DNA of 14,926 nt from Planifilum sp021793745 (GTDB taxonomy: Bacteria; Bacillota; Bacilli; Thermoactinomycetales; DSM-44946), in the NCBI GenBank assembly GCA_937983105.1, contig CALKAM010000012.1, positions 1-14,926 on the forward strand, in the 5' to 3' direction. Position 1 is the first letter of the stretch, and every line of letters begins with the position of its first letter. Of the stretch, positions 1 to 7,986 are shown one piece after another. The notes under the pieces were generated by a model that made no database searches, had not been told where the DNA came from, and saw nothing but the letters and a program-made list of their open reading frames with translations. The translations under genes and the position numbers were made by a program.

Positions 1-48
1 CTCCCTGGCGAATCCATTTCCATGAGGCGGTGCGGACATCGCGCATCC

Positions 49-79
49 AAAAAAAATCCGGCGAAGGCACTTCGCCGGA
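49..79 (-). terminator. Rho-independent terminator of the acyl-CoA ligase / hydratase-like unit
   Basis: A perfect 9-bp inverted repeat (TCCGGCGAA, 57-65, with TTCGCCGGA, 71-79) encloses a 5-nt loop. On the minus strand it is followed by eight T (A-run 49-56). It begins 11 nt after the stop codon of the hydratase-like gene, so it ends that transcript. The 48 bases to its left contain nothing I can assign. A short open minus-strand frame there runs off the window but has no ribosome binding site. Confidence 0.93.
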
Positions 80-89
80 ACATCGCGGT

Positions 90-884
90 TCATCGGTGGC
101 GCCACCGGGGCGATCTTTTTTCCAAAAAGGCGCACATCCCCTCCTGGGCATCGGCGGCCGTAGCATTGAGGGACATCACTTCCTTGGCGTAGGCATAGGC
201 CTGCGGTTGCGGCATGTCCAGCTGGCGGTAAAAGGCCTGTTTTCCGATTCCCAGGGTGAAGGCGCTGGCCTCTGCGATCTTGTCGGCTAGGGAGCGGGTC
301 TCCTCCTCCAGGCGATCGGCGGGAACCACCCGGTTGACCAGTCCGAAGGCCATCGCTTCCCGGGCGGAAATGGGTTCACCGGTCAAAAGCATCTCCATCG
401 CCTTCTTTCTTCCCACCGCGCGGCTCAGGGCCACCATCGGCGTGGAACAGAACAGGCCGATTTTCACCCCCGGCGTGGCAAAACGGGCCTCTTCCGACGC
501 CACTGCCAGATCACAGCTGGCCACCAACTGACATCCCGCCGCCGTGGCCACCCCGTGCACCTGGGCGATCACCGGCTGCGGAATGGCTTGGATGGTCTCC
601 ATCATCTCCGTGCAGACATCGAACAGGTGGCGATAAAAGGCGATGTCCTGATTGACCATCTCGTTCAAATCGTGTCCCGCACAAAAGACCGGCCCTTCCC
701 CCTTCAAAATGACGACGGACACGTCCCGGCTGGCGCCGACGGCCTTCAGGAATTCCGTCAGCTCTCCCATGTGCTCCTCGGAGAGGGCGTTCCGCCGTTC
801 GGGACGGTTCATGGAAACGATGGCCACCCTTCCGTCCAGTCGGGTCAAAATGTGTCGGTAACGATCTGTCTGCGCCAAACTCAC
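90..884 (-). CDS. Enoyl-CoA hydratase/isomerase (crotonase) fold protein, ECHDC3-like, catalytic glutamates absent
   Basis: A 264-aa protein of normal crotonase length. The fold is clear: the first oxyanion-hole motif is VFCAGHDL (about 66-73), the second is GVATAAGCQLVASCDLA (about 111-127), and FATPGVKIGL (135-144) follows. Aligned by eye with mitochondrial enoyl-CoA hydratase, the two acid/base glutamates (rat Glu144 and Glu164) correspond here to Gln119 and Gly139. A simple syn-hydration of enoyl-CoA is therefore unlikely. The pattern resembles the poorly characterised ECHDC3 branch. The oxyanion hole suggests it still binds an acyl-CoA thioester; the reaction is unknown. Translation starts at GTG 884, with AGGAGGG about 8 nt upstream and 3 nt after the stop of the acyl-CoA ligase. 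The two are co-transcribed and the ligase could supply the thioester. Confidence 0.9.
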   Translation of the reverse strand: MSLAQTDRYRHILTRLDGRVAIVSMNRPERRNALSEEHMGELTEFLKAVGASRDVSVVILKGEGPVFCAGHDLNEMVNQDIAFYRHLFDVCTEMMETIQAIPQPVIAQVHGVATAAGCQLVASCDLAVASEEARFATPGVKIGLFCSTPMVALSRAVGRKKAMEMLLTGEPISAREAMAFGLVNRVVPADRLEEETRSLADKIAEASAFTLGIGKQAFYRQLDMPQPQAYAYAKEVMSLNATAADAQEGMCAFLEKRSPRWRHR

Positions 885-887
885 ACC

Positions 888-2540
888 TCATCCCTCCTGC
901 TCGGTGAGCTGGACCTGTTTTTCAGCCAATGCCCGTTCCCGCAACTTAAACTTTTGCACTTTACCCGTTGAATTCTTCGGCAGCGGACCGAAGGATACCT
1001 CCTTCGGACATTTGAAAGGGGCCAAGCGATCGCGCGTAAAGGCGATCACCTCTTCTTCCTTGAGGCGTGCCCCGGGCCGGAGGGTGACATATGCCTTGGG
1101 AACCTCTCCCCAATAGGGATCGGGGACGCCCACCACCGCCGCCTCCAAAATGTCCGGATGCTGATACAGAGCGCGCTCCACTTCGATCGTGGAGATATTG
1201 ACGCCGCCGCTGATGATGATATCCTTTTTCCGGTCCTTCAGCTCGATATACCCGTCGGGGTGGACCACCGCCAAGTCGCCGGAGTGGAACCAACCACCCT
1301 GGAAGGCCTTCGCGGTCGCCCTCTCGTCCCGGTAGTACCCCTTCATCACGTTGTTTCCCCGCATGATCACTTCGCCCAATGTCTCGCCGTCCGCCGGGAC
1401 GTCTTCCATGTTTTCATCCACCACCCGCAGTTCCGGCGCATGGATGTAGCCGACGCCCTGCCGCCCCTTCAGCATCGCCCGTGTCGTCAATTCCTCACCG
1501 TCCCATTTCTCCTTCCACACGCAAACCGTGTGGGGACCATAGGTTTCGGTGAGGCCGTACACGTGGATCACCCGGGCCCCCATCCGTTCCGCCTGTTCGA
1601 TCACCGCCGGCGGCGGCGGAGAGGCCGCCGTCACGATATGAAGCGGCCGGGGAAAGCGATAACCCGAAGGGGCTTCGGTAATCAGCTTGATCATCACAGT
1701 GGGGGCGGCGCACAAATGGGTCACCTTCTCCTCTTCCACAAGCCGGAGGATCTCCTTGGACCGGACCTTCGGCAGACAGACATGGAGCCCACCCACGCCG
1801 GTAACGGCCCAGGGGAAGCACCAGCCGTTGCAGTGATACATGGGAAGTGTCCACAAATAGACGCTGGAGGGGGTCAGGCCCGTCTCCACAATCTCCCCCA
1901 TCGCGTTGAGGTAAGCTCCCCGGTGGGTGTACATCACCCCCTTGGGACGCCCCGTCGTACCGCTGGTGTAGTTGATACTGATCGTCTGATCCTCGTCATC
2001 CACCCGATAGACGAAGGGCTCGGCACGCCCTTCCTGAAGAAAACGGTCATAGTGGAGGTCCGACGAATCCCCTTCCACCGGACCGGTCCAAATCACCAGA
2101 TTGAGGGCATCCAACTCCCTGCGGATCGGTTCCAGGAGGTGCCCCAGCGTCCCGTGGATGATCAGGGCCTTGGCCCCGGAATGCTGGAGGATGTACTTCA
2201 CCTCCCCGGGAGCGAGCAACCGGTTGATCGGTACCAGGATGGCGCCGATCTGGGGAACGGCAAAATAGATCTCCAGGAATTCCACCGAATTGGGAAGCAA
2301 CACCGCCACCCGGTCACCCTTGTCGATGCCCGCCTTGCCCAGGGCATCTGCCAGACGGTAAACCCGGGAGCCGAACTCCCCGTAGGTATACCGCCGATCC
2401 CCGTCCACCACGGCCGTTTGATCGGAAAAGGTGTGCAGGGCGCGTTCCAGAAACATCATCGGCGTCAAAAGGGAACGATGAACCGGAAGATCCTCCCACT
2501 GGGCTTTGGACCACACCTGTTGGAACAACGGTTTCTCCAC
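888..2540 (-). CDS. Acyl-CoA synthetase (AMP-forming, fatty-acid/medium-chain type)
   Basis: Member of the ANL adenylate-forming superfamily. It activates a carboxylic acid to acyl-AMP and then to acyl-CoA in the cytoplasm. Counting from the chosen GTG (550 aa), motifs are the P-loop YTSGTTGRPKG (about 191-201), YGLTE (328-332), HSGD with the ATP-ribose Asp (419-422), the hinge motif DRKKDIIISGG (436-446), and the C-terminal STGK carrying the adenylation lysine (about 527). The acid is not predictable; FadD/AlkK-like ligases are the nearest look-alikes. Start choice: GTG at 2540 lies 8 nt after a very strong GGAGGAGG, giving an N-terminus MEKPLFQQ. The longer frame from ATG 2579 (563 aa) would translate that Shine-Dalgarno as a Gly run and has only a weak site of its own. 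It is first gene of a two-gene unit, separated from the large operon by a terminator and a promoter. Confidence 0.93.
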   Translation of the reverse strand: MEKPLFQQVWSKAQWEDLPVHRSLLTPMMFLERALHTFSDQTAVVDGDRRYTYGEFGSRVYRLADALGKAGIDKGDRVAVLLPNSVEFLEIYFAVPQIGAILVPINRLLAPGEVKYILQHSGAKALIIHGTLGHLLEPIRRELDALNLVIWTGPVEGDSSDLHYDRFLQEGRAEPFVYRVDDEDQTISINYTSGTTGRPKGVMYTHRGAYLNAMGEIVETGLTPSSVYLWTLPMYHCNGWCFPWAVTGVGGLHVCLPKVRSKEILRLVEEEKVTHLCAAPTVMIKLITEAPSGYRFPRPLHIVTAASPPPPAVIEQAERMGARVIHVYGLTETYGPHTVCVWKEKWDGEELTTRAMLKGRQGVGYIHAPELRVVDENMEDVPADGETLGEVIMRGNNVMKGYYRDERATAKAFQGGWFHSGDLAVVHPDGYIELKDRKKDIIISGGVNISTIEVERALYQHPDILEAAVVGVPDPYWGEVPKAYVTLRPGARLKEEEVIAFTRDRLAPFKCPKEVSFGPLPKNSTGKVQKFKLRERALAEKQVQLTEQEG

Positions 2541-2698
2541 AACCGACCCTCCTCCATCCCCGGCGGAATTATCGGTCATCTCTTAAACAGGTTCATCACG
2601 GACAAACCAACGATCGCCCCTCGCAACCCCAGGCTTGACGGGTTTACCGTTTCAACGCCCCCTTTTTTACGTGAACCTTCGCCTACCGATTAACCATT

Positions 2699-2727
2699 AG
2701 TTTAATCCTATTTATCAGATTAGTCAA
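2699..2727 (-). promoter_or_regulatory. Sigma-A-like promoter for the acyl-CoA ligase unit
   Basis: On the minus strand, -35 TTGACT (2722-2727, 5/6 match) and -10 TAAACT (2699-2704, 4/6 match) are separated by exactly 17 bp in an AT-rich island. The leader would be about 150 nt to the GTG start at 2540. The gene-free stretch 2541-2855 otherwise holds the upstream terminator (2785-2851), a small inverted repeat just upstream of this -35, and a GC-rich leader with no clear structure. Confidence 0.6.
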
Positions 2728-2730
2728 GTT

Positions 2731-2743
2731 TGTTTTATAAACA
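2731..2743. promoter_or_regulatory. Small inverted repeat upstream of the -35, possible operator
   Basis: TGTTT-TAT-AAACA has perfect 5-bp arms. It lies 4 bp upstream of the proposed -35 box of the acyl-CoA ligase promoter, where an activator or repressor could sit. The right half extends to ATAAACAT, an 8-mer also present at 11764-11771 in the other promoter region. Such short AT-rich repeats can be chance. Confidence 0.3.
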
Positions 2744-2784
2744 TAAATATATAGTGAAAGTAGATTAAAAAAATCGGTTTAAAG

Positions 2785-2851
2785 AAAAAAGGGGGCGCTG
2801 GATTGATACCGGGAAAAGGGATCCCGGAGCTGGTATGCGGCAATCCCCCTT
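2785..2851 (-). terminator. Compound hairpin terminator of the nine-gene operon
   Basis: It begins a few nucleotides after the aldehyde dehydrogenase stop. On the minus strand the RNA can form an elongated hairpin with nested arms: GGATTG/CAATCC (2841-2846 with 2800-2805), ATACC/GGTAT (2832-2836 with 2806-2810) and CCGGGA/TCCCGG (2822-2827 with 2809-2814; the last two share bases). It is flanked by GGGGG/CCCCC and followed by six T (A-run 2785-2790). The internal bulges make it less compact than a standard terminator, but position and T-run fit. Confidence 0.75.
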
Positions 2852-2855
2852 GAAC

Positions 2856-4310
2856 CTAGGAACCGTACCGGATCAACACGTTTTTCAATTGGGTGAAATG
2901 GAGGAGGGCCTCCAATCCCTTTTCCCGACCGAACCCGCTCTTCCCGTAACCGCCGAAGGGCATTTCCACCCCTCCCCCGGCTCCGTAGGTGTTGATAAAG
3001 ACCTGACCGGCACGGACTTTCTTCGCAACCGTGAGGGCTTTTGACAAATCTCGGGTGTGAACGCCTGCGACCAGGCCATAGGGGGTCTCATTGGCGATGG
3101 AGATCGCTTCATCGACATCTTCAAAGGTCAACGTAGACAAAACCGGACCAAAGATTTCCTCGGTGGCCACCCGGCCGCCCTGGGGAACCCGATCCAACAG
3201 GGTGGGGGCTACAAAAAATCCCCGGGCGAGCTCTCCGTCCTCCAGCCGGGCTCCCCCCGTCAGGATTTCCGCCCCTTCCTCCTCGGCGAGGGCGATGTAG
3301 CCCATTACGGTGCGCAGCTGCTTCTCCGAAATGATCGGTCCCATGTCCGGATTGCGGATTCCGGGACCCACCGTGATGGATTCCAACCGGGCTTTGACCA
3401 TCGACAGGAATTGATCGTGGATCGAAAGTTCGACCAGAAGGCGGGATCCCGCCGAACAGGTTTGGCCGGCGTTTTGAATAATGGAACTCACCACCCACCG
3501 GGCGGCCTCTTCCAGATCCGCATCGGCAAAAACAATATTGGGGGATTTGCCGCCCAATTCCAGGGTGACGGGAACGATGTTTTTGGCCGCCGACGTCATC
3601 ACTTCCGTCCCCACCGGCACGGAACCGGTAAAGGACACGTGATCAATCCCGGGATGAGCGGCCAGGGCCGCTCCCGCCTCCTCCCCGAATCCGGGAACCA
3701 CGTTGAAGGCCCCGTCGGGAAGGCCGGCTTCCTTTAAAAGGACGCCCAACTTCAAAGCGGTGAGCGGCGTCTCCTCCGCCGGTTTCAACACCACCGTGTT
3801 TCCGGCGGCCAAAGCCGGGGCAGCGGTCCGGGCGGCCACCTGCATAGGATAGTTCCAGGGAATGATCAAGGCGCACACCCCGAAGGGCTCCCGCTGGGTA
3901 AAGTCGATATAACCCGGCGACACGGGAATGGTCTCCCCCAAAATTTTGTCGGCGACCCCGGCATAGTATTCGAAATACCGGGCGCTCACTTCGATGTCCG
4001 TCTGCGCCTGTTTCAGCGGTTTTCCGTTGTCCAACGTTTCCAAAGTCGCCAGCTCATCCCGATTCCTGCGGATCAATTCCGAGGTCCGCAACAGAATGCG
4101 ACCGCGCTCGGCGGGATGCATGCTTTGCCACTCATCGCTCTCAAAGGTGGATCTGGCCACCCTGACCGCCGCATCCACATCCTCGCCGCGCCCCCGGGCC
4201 ACCCGGGCGATCACCGACTGATCCGCAGGGTTGCGGGTTTCAAAACACTCATTCCTGTTGGAATCGACGAACTCTCCTCGGATCCAAAGCCCATACCGAT
4301 CCACGGGCAT
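2856..4310 (-). CDS. NAD(P)-dependent aldehyde dehydrogenase (ALDH superfamily)
   Basis: It oxidises an aldehyde to a carboxylate through a cysteine thiohemiacetal. From ATG 4310 (484 aa, normal family length) the landmarks are PWNYP with the oxyanion Asn (about 153), the cofactor lysine in VVLKPAE (176), FTGS of the NAD site (227-230), the general-base Glu in LELGGKSPN (251), the nucleophile Cys in GQTCSAGSR (285), and EEIFGP (about 384-389). All key residues are intact. GAGAGGAGG immediately precedes ATG 4310 (no spacing) and lies 6 nt before an in-frame GTG at 4304, so either may be used. The longer frame from GTG 4346 has no good site. It is the last gene of the operon, and the M20 gene upstream ends at 4357. 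In the pantothenate model it would convert aldopantoate to 3,3-dimethylmalate. Family membership does not prove the substrate. Confidence 0.95.
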   Translation of the reverse strand: MPVDRYGLWIRGEFVDSNRNECFETRNPADQSVIARVARGRGEDVDAAVRVARSTFESDEWQSMHPAERGRILLRTSELIRRNRDELATLETLDNGKPLKQAQTDIEVSARYFEYYAGVADKILGETIPVSPGYIDFTQREPFGVCALIIPWNYPMQVAARTAAPALAAGNTVVLKPAEETPLTALKLGVLLKEAGLPDGAFNVVPGFGEEAGAALAAHPGIDHVSFTGSVPVGTEVMTSAAKNIVPVTLELGGKSPNIVFADADLEEAARWVVSSIIQNAGQTCSAGSRLLVELSIHDQFLSMVKARLESITVGPGIRNPDMGPIISEKQLRTVMGYIALAEEEGAEILTGGARLEDGELARGFFVAPTLLDRVPQGGRVATEEIFGPVLSTLTFEDVDEAISIANETPYGLVAGVHTRDLSKALTVAKKVRAGQVFINTYGAGGGVEMPFGGYGKSGFGREKGLEALLHFTQLKNVLIRYGS

Positions 4311-4356
4311 CCTCCTCTCACCCATCCGCTTCCGGCGCAGGGCCACATGCGTCGCA

Positions 4357-5577
4357 CTAATCCGAATTCAGAAACTTGAGGGCGGCGAGACAATAGATTT
4401 TTGCCGTTTCGACCAGTTCCTCGACCTCCACATACTCGTCCGCATGGTGAGGGATGTGGCGATCCCCCGCCCCCGTAGTGACGATGGGCACCCCCGCCAT
4501 GTGGAGGAAGGTGCCGTCCGTCGCACCGGGCACCCCGTTGTAAACCGGCTCCCGCCCGGTGACCTCCCGGTAAGCGTCCGCGACGGCGACAACGATGCCA
4601 TTCTCCTTATCCGTCTCGGTCCAGGGGCGCTCCTCGACCACCTCGAGGGACGCCTGAAACAGGGGGTCCTCCCTTTCCAGGCGTTGTAGGATTTCCTCCA
4701 TCTGCCTCCGGAGCGATTCATGGTCCTGACCCGGGACGGTCCGGATATCCAGGGCGGCGATGCATTGATCCGGAATCACATTGATCTGCGGCTCGCCCTT
4801 CACCGGGGAGCGCAGAATGGTGGGCGTAATGCTGGGCCATCCCAGATAGGGGTGTTCTCCGACCCGCTCCTTTTCACGCCGCTCCAACTCCTCCAGGGCC
4901 ACAAGCACCTTGGCCATCCGGGTATTGGGATTGATTCCGGTCAGCGGCATCGCCCCGTGGGCCATTTTGCCGTAGGTTTTGATGAGGACCCGCATCGCTC
5001 CCTTTTGCGCGATGCATAACTGGTTTTCCTCCGGCTCGCAGATGATGGCGCCGTCCACCCCCCGGGCCCAACCGCGGCGGATGAAATCCTTAATCCCGAT
5101 CATCATCCCTTCCTCGTCGCAGGGGATGCACAGGATGATCTTTCCCGCCAAATGAGCCCCCGACCTTTGGATGGCATGGACGGCGGAGATGGCCGCCGCC
5201 AGATTCCCTTTCGTATCGCACGCCCCCCGGCCATAGATTCTCCCGTTTTCCATCACGGCGCCGAAGGGATCATAACGCCAGGCAGCCGGGTCCCCTTCGG
5301 TGACGACATCCGTGTGGGCTTCGTACAGGAGGGTTTTCCCCGGGCGGCGGAAATCCAAGAGGGCGATCACATTGGGGCGTCCGGGCACCACCTCTTCATA
5401 GTGAACCTGTAATCCCATGTTCCGCAGATAATCCGCCACAAACCGGGCGGCCTTCTCCTCATTGCCATCGGTCGACCCCGGCCGGTATACGCTTTTGATC
5501 CGGATCAGCTCCCGGGTCAGGCGGACCAGTTCGTCCTCATCCAAATAGCGAAGGACCGCCTCTTCCACCCTCTTCAA
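4357..5577 (-). CDS. M20-family metallo-amidohydrolase (ArgE/DapE/ACY1 type)
   Basis: A 406-aa dinuclear zinc hydrolase of the family that cleaves N-acyl amino acids and some dipeptides. The metal set is complete: His88 and Asp90 in EAHTDVV, bridging Asp121 in GACDTKG, catalytic Glu155 and metal-binding Glu156 in CDEEG, Glu181 in CEPEE, and His377 in HHADEY. The dimerisation-domain His (KMAHGAMP, about 207) is also present. No signal peptide is seen, so it is cytoplasmic. The start is TTG at 5577, overlapping the TGA stop of the P1-family gene as TTGA, with GAGGG a few nt upstream. This is consistent with translational coupling. An in-frame GTG 9 nt later is an alternative. Its preference for acyl amides of small amino acids makes it the better of two candidates for releasing beta-alanine from a pantothenate-like amide; the substrate is inferred only. 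Confidence 0.93.
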   Translation of the reverse strand: MKRVEEAVLRYLDEDELVRLTRELIRIKSVYRPGSTDGNEEKAARFVADYLRNMGLQVHYEEVVPGRPNVIALLDFRRPGKTLLYEAHTDVVTEGDPAAWRYDPFGAVMENGRIYGRGACDTKGNLAAAISAVHAIQRSGAHLAGKIILCIPCDEEGMMIGIKDFIRRGWARGVDGAIICEPEENQLCIAQKGAMRVLIKTYGKMAHGAMPLTGINPNTRMAKVLVALEELERREKERVGEHPYLGWPSITPTILRSPVKGEPQINVIPDQCIAALDIRTVPGQDHESLRRQMEEILQRLEREDPLFQASLEVVEERPWTETDKENGIVVAVADAYREVTGREPVYNGVPGATDGTFLHMAGVPIVTTGAGDRHIPHHADEYVEVEELVETAKIYCLAALKFLNSD

Positions 5578-6554
5578 TGTCCCTCACCCCTCCCATCCTG
5601 CAAATCGCGGTATGCGGGCACCCCTTCGATTCCCTCCGCCGAGCGGATGGCACGAAGAACCGCCTCCGCCAACACGTCAGCGGCGATCGCCCCCACCAGA
5701 TCGACGGAGGCCTCCACTTCACCCATCGCCAGGGCAAACAGGGTATCCCCGTCAAGCATGGTGTGGGCGGGATAGATGGTCCGGGCCAACCCATCGTGGG
5801 CCATCGTGGCCACCTTGCTGGCCTGCGCCTTGGTGAGCCGGGCGTTGGCGGCCACGACGCCGATCGTCGTGTTGGTTCCCCCGGAAAAGGAGAGGGGCTG
5901 TTTCCCCAACCAATGGAGGTAGCTGCGGATTTTCCCGTCCTCATCCCGGGTTCCCGCCAAAATCTGACCCGTCGAGGGATCCCGGACTTCCCCCAGGGCA
6001 TTGACCGCCACGATCGCTCCGACGATCAAGCCGTTTTCCCACCTCCGAGACGCCGAACCCAACCCTCCTTTCATCGCACGGCGCGGCCCGGCCATCTTCC
6101 CGACGGTGGCGCCGCAACCGGCGCCGACATTGCCCAGGGGAAAGGAACCCCGGGCCGCTATGGAGGCGGCCCGATAACCCATTTCCCTGTCGGGACGAAC
6201 CTGCCCATCGCCGACATCCAAATCGAACAGGACCGCCGCCGGGACGATCGGAACCACCCCGGCTCCCGTCTGAAATCCGCAGCCCTGCTCCTCCAAGTAC
6301 TGCATGACACCGCCGGCGGCGTCCAAGCCATAGGCGCTGCCCCCGGAGAGACAGATGGCGTGAACTCGCTCCACCAGATGGATGGGATTCAACAGGTCCG
6401 TCTCCCGGGTTCCCGGGGCCGATCCGCGAACATCGACGCCGCAGACAGCCCCCTCTTCCACCCATAGGACGGTGCAGCCGGTGAGGGCGCGAAGATCCTC
6501 GACATTTCCGACCCGGATCCCGGGGACATCCGTGATATTGTTGAAGCGTCGCAT
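5574..6554 (-). CDS. P1-family peptidase (DmpA/BapA/NylC fold), self-processing Ntn-like hydrolase
   Basis: Typical family motifs are PGTRETDLL (about 47-55), CLSGGSAYGLDAAGG (68-82) and GNVGAGCGATVGK (141-153). The processing-site region TNTTIGVVAAN (about 227-237) follows. Related proteins (DmpA, beta-aminopeptidase BapA, nylon hydrolase NylC) cut themselves before a Ser or Thr that becomes the N-terminal nucleophile. By analogy with the Asn-Thr site of NylC, cleavage between Asn228 and Thr229 is my best guess. Known substrates include N-terminal D- or beta-amino acid amides and 6-aminohexanoate oligomers. ATG 6554 starts one nt after the S-component stop (TGATATG) with AGGTGA about 8 nt upstream. 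A GTG at 6566 in the same frame is less well placed. Length is 326 aa, normal for the family. Sitting between an importer and an M20 hydrolase, it likely processes an imported amide or peptide. Confidence 0.92.
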   Translation of the reverse strand: MRRFNNITDVPGIRVGNVEDLRALTGCTVLWVEEGAVCGVDVRGSAPGTRETDLLNPIHLVERVHAICLSGGSAYGLDAAGGVMQYLEEQGCGFQTGAGVVPIVPAAVLFDLDVGDGQVRPDREMGYRAASIAARGSFPLGNVGAGCGATVGKMAGPRRAMKGGLGSASRRWENGLIVGAIVAVNALGEVRDPSTGQILAGTRDEDGKIRSYLHWLGKQPLSFSGGTNTTIGVVAANARLTKAQASKVATMAHDGLARTIYPAHTMLDGDTLFALAMGEVEASVDLVGAIAADVLAEAVLRAIRSAEGIEGVPAYRDLQDGRGEGH

Positions 6555-6555
6555 A

Positions 6556-7113
6556 TCAGAAATCACCTGAAATCTTCGATTTTTTTCTTCCCCAATGACC
6601 GATCTTCATCCCGGTTGCGACCACCGCGAGGGTAAGCACCACCGAAACCACCGCTTCGGGAATGCCATTGGTCACCGCCACCGCCCAGGCCACCCCCGGG
6701 GCGAGGTATCCCCGGAAAACCGCCAGAACCAGGACGAGGACCGTATTGGTCAGCGAGCCGACAAAGCTGGCCATTCCCACGGCGACATATTCGTTGAGAT
6801 TCCTGATTCCTCGATAGGTCAGATAGGCCATCACCCCGATGAACAAACGGGGCAGGATGGCGATGAAGGGATCTTTAAACAGGGGGATGGTGGCGTTGAG
6901 GAAAGAGGTGATGCCGAAAATCAAACCGATGATCATCCCGACCAGGGGACCCTGCAGGATCCCTCCGATGATCGCCGGAATATGCATGATCGTCGCATTG
7001 CCCGCCGCGGTGGGCACCGGAATATACCCCAGGCGGGTGACACCGAGCAAAATGGCGACAGCCCCCAACACGCCGGCAATGACGATCTTGCGCACCGTCA
7101 GGCCCTTTTCCAT
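6556..7113 (-). CDS. ECF transporter substrate-binding S component, substrate unassigned
   Basis: A 185-aa, very hydrophobic protein with about six membrane segments. It carries the characteristic stretch NATIMHIPAIIGG followed by GPLVGMIIGLIFGITSFL (about 39-70). This is the ECF_trnsprt-type S component fold, a group that as I recall includes folate and pantothenate binders. S components capture a vitamin or related small molecule and toggle in the membrane under the EcfAA'T module. The start ATG 7113 has GGGAGG 8 nt upstream. The gene lies 30 nt after ecfT and 1 nt before the P1 peptidase gene. A dedicated A1-A2-T-S set (group I arrangement) inside a catabolic operon implies import of the operon's own substrate. 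From context I favour pantothenate, pantoate or a similar amide, but sequence alone does not tell. Confidence 0.9.
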   Translation of the reverse strand: MEKGLTVRKIVIAGVLGAVAILLGVTRLGYIPVPTAAGNATIMHIPAIIGGILQGPLVGMIIGLIFGITSFLNATIPLFKDPFIAILPRLFIGVMAYLTYRGIRNLNEYVAVGMASFVGSLTNTVLVLVLAVFRGYLAPGVAWAVAVTNGIPEAVVSVVLTLAVVATGMKIGHWGRKKSKISGDF

Positions 7114-7143
7114 GGGCGGTTCCTCCCTTTTGACAAATTGCCC

Positions 7144-7986
7144 TCAATAGGGAAAAGGATACATCCACAACAACAGGGAGAAGCAGAGAATGAAGAGGAG
7201 GGTGAGACCATCTCTGAAGGTGGTTTGATAGGTTCGAAAGCGCGAACGCGTTCCACCGGGCGTGTAGCATCTCGCTTCCATCGCCAGGATCAGATCTTCT
7301 GCCCGTTCCATGGCCACGCGAAACAGCGGGACAATGATCGGAAGCATCTCCTTCGTACGCCGAAAAATTTGCCACCAGGAACCCGTCCCGAACTCGGCCC
7401 CCCTCGACGCTTGGGCCTTGATCATCTTCTCCATTTCCATGGCAAAGGTGGGCACAAAGCGGAGAGCGATGGTCATGATCAGAGAAAATTCATGGACGGG
7501 AAATTTCAGATATCCCAGGGGCTTCAACAAACTCTCCATCCCGTGGGTCAATTGCGTGGTGGACGTGCTCAGGGTCAGCACGCTGCTGACAAAGATGATT
7601 TCGATAAATCGCAGGGCGGAGACGATGACGAGGCGAAGGCTGTCGCTGGTGATGACGATCAATCCGTATTCCAGGTAAACCCTTCCGCCGGATGCAATGT
7701 CTCCGTAAAACAGCAGCTGCAGCACCGCTAAGATCACGATGAAGGGGATGGCCGGTTTCACCCCGGACAAACCGTAGCGGAGGGGGATGCGGGACAGGCG
7801 GAACAAGAGGCACGAAAAGGCGAGGACGATGAGATTGCCCCCATAGGAATTGCAAAAGGCGATGGCCAGGATCAAAATCCCGCAGGCGAGAAGCTTGATC
7901 CGCGGATCCAACCGGTGGACGAAGGAGCCCGTCGGCAGATATTGGCCGACGGTAATGTTGCGCGTCAATTCAAATTCCCGGGCCAT
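7144..7986 (-). CDS. ecfT: Energy-coupling factor transporter transmembrane protein EcfT
   Basis: A 280-aa membrane scaffold that couples the two ATPases to the S component. An N-terminal HRLDPRIKLL (about 24-33) precedes several transmembrane segments. The two cytoplasmic coupling motifs are AQASRG (191-196) and AMEARC (235-240), the latter followed by YTPGGTRSR. An ARC form of the second motif instead of ARG is common in this family. A terminal hydrophobic segment closes the protein. ATG 7986 lies within the last codons of ecfA2 (17-bp overlap) with GGGGTGA about 7 nt upstream, so the genes are translationally linked. Confidence 0.95.
   Translation of the reverse strand: MAREFELTRNITVGQYLPTGSFVHRLDPRIKLLACGILILAIAFCNSYGGNLIVLAFSCLLFRLSRIPLRYGLSGVKPAIPFIVILAVLQLLFYGDIASGGRVYLEYGLIVITSDSLRLVIVSALRFIEIIFVSSVLTLSTSTTQLTHGMESLLKPLGYLKFPVHEFSLIMTIALRFVPTFAMEMEKMIKAQASRGAEFGTGSWWQIFRRTKEMLPIIVPLFRVAMERAEDLILAMEARCYTPGGTRSRFRTYQTTFRDGLTLLFILCFSLLLWMYPFPY

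Noticed and set aside
1..48. Open minus-strand frame after the terminator (starts near 46)
   Set aside because: Only 15 codons are visible, no ribosome binding site precedes it, and it begins directly after a terminator T-run. It could be the next gene's start or nothing.
2640..2655. Catabolite-responsive (cre) like sequence TTGAAACGGTAAACCC on the minus strand
   Set aside because: Aligned to the CcpA consensus it is one base short between the AA and CG elements, so the half-sites are out of register.
1158..2693. Long open frame on the plus strand (about 511 codons)
   Set aside because: It lies antisense to the acyl-CoA ligase, whose protein has every family motif. The plus-strand translation is low-complexity, His/Pro/Gly/Arg-rich and resembles no family, as expected for the antisense of a GC-rich gene.
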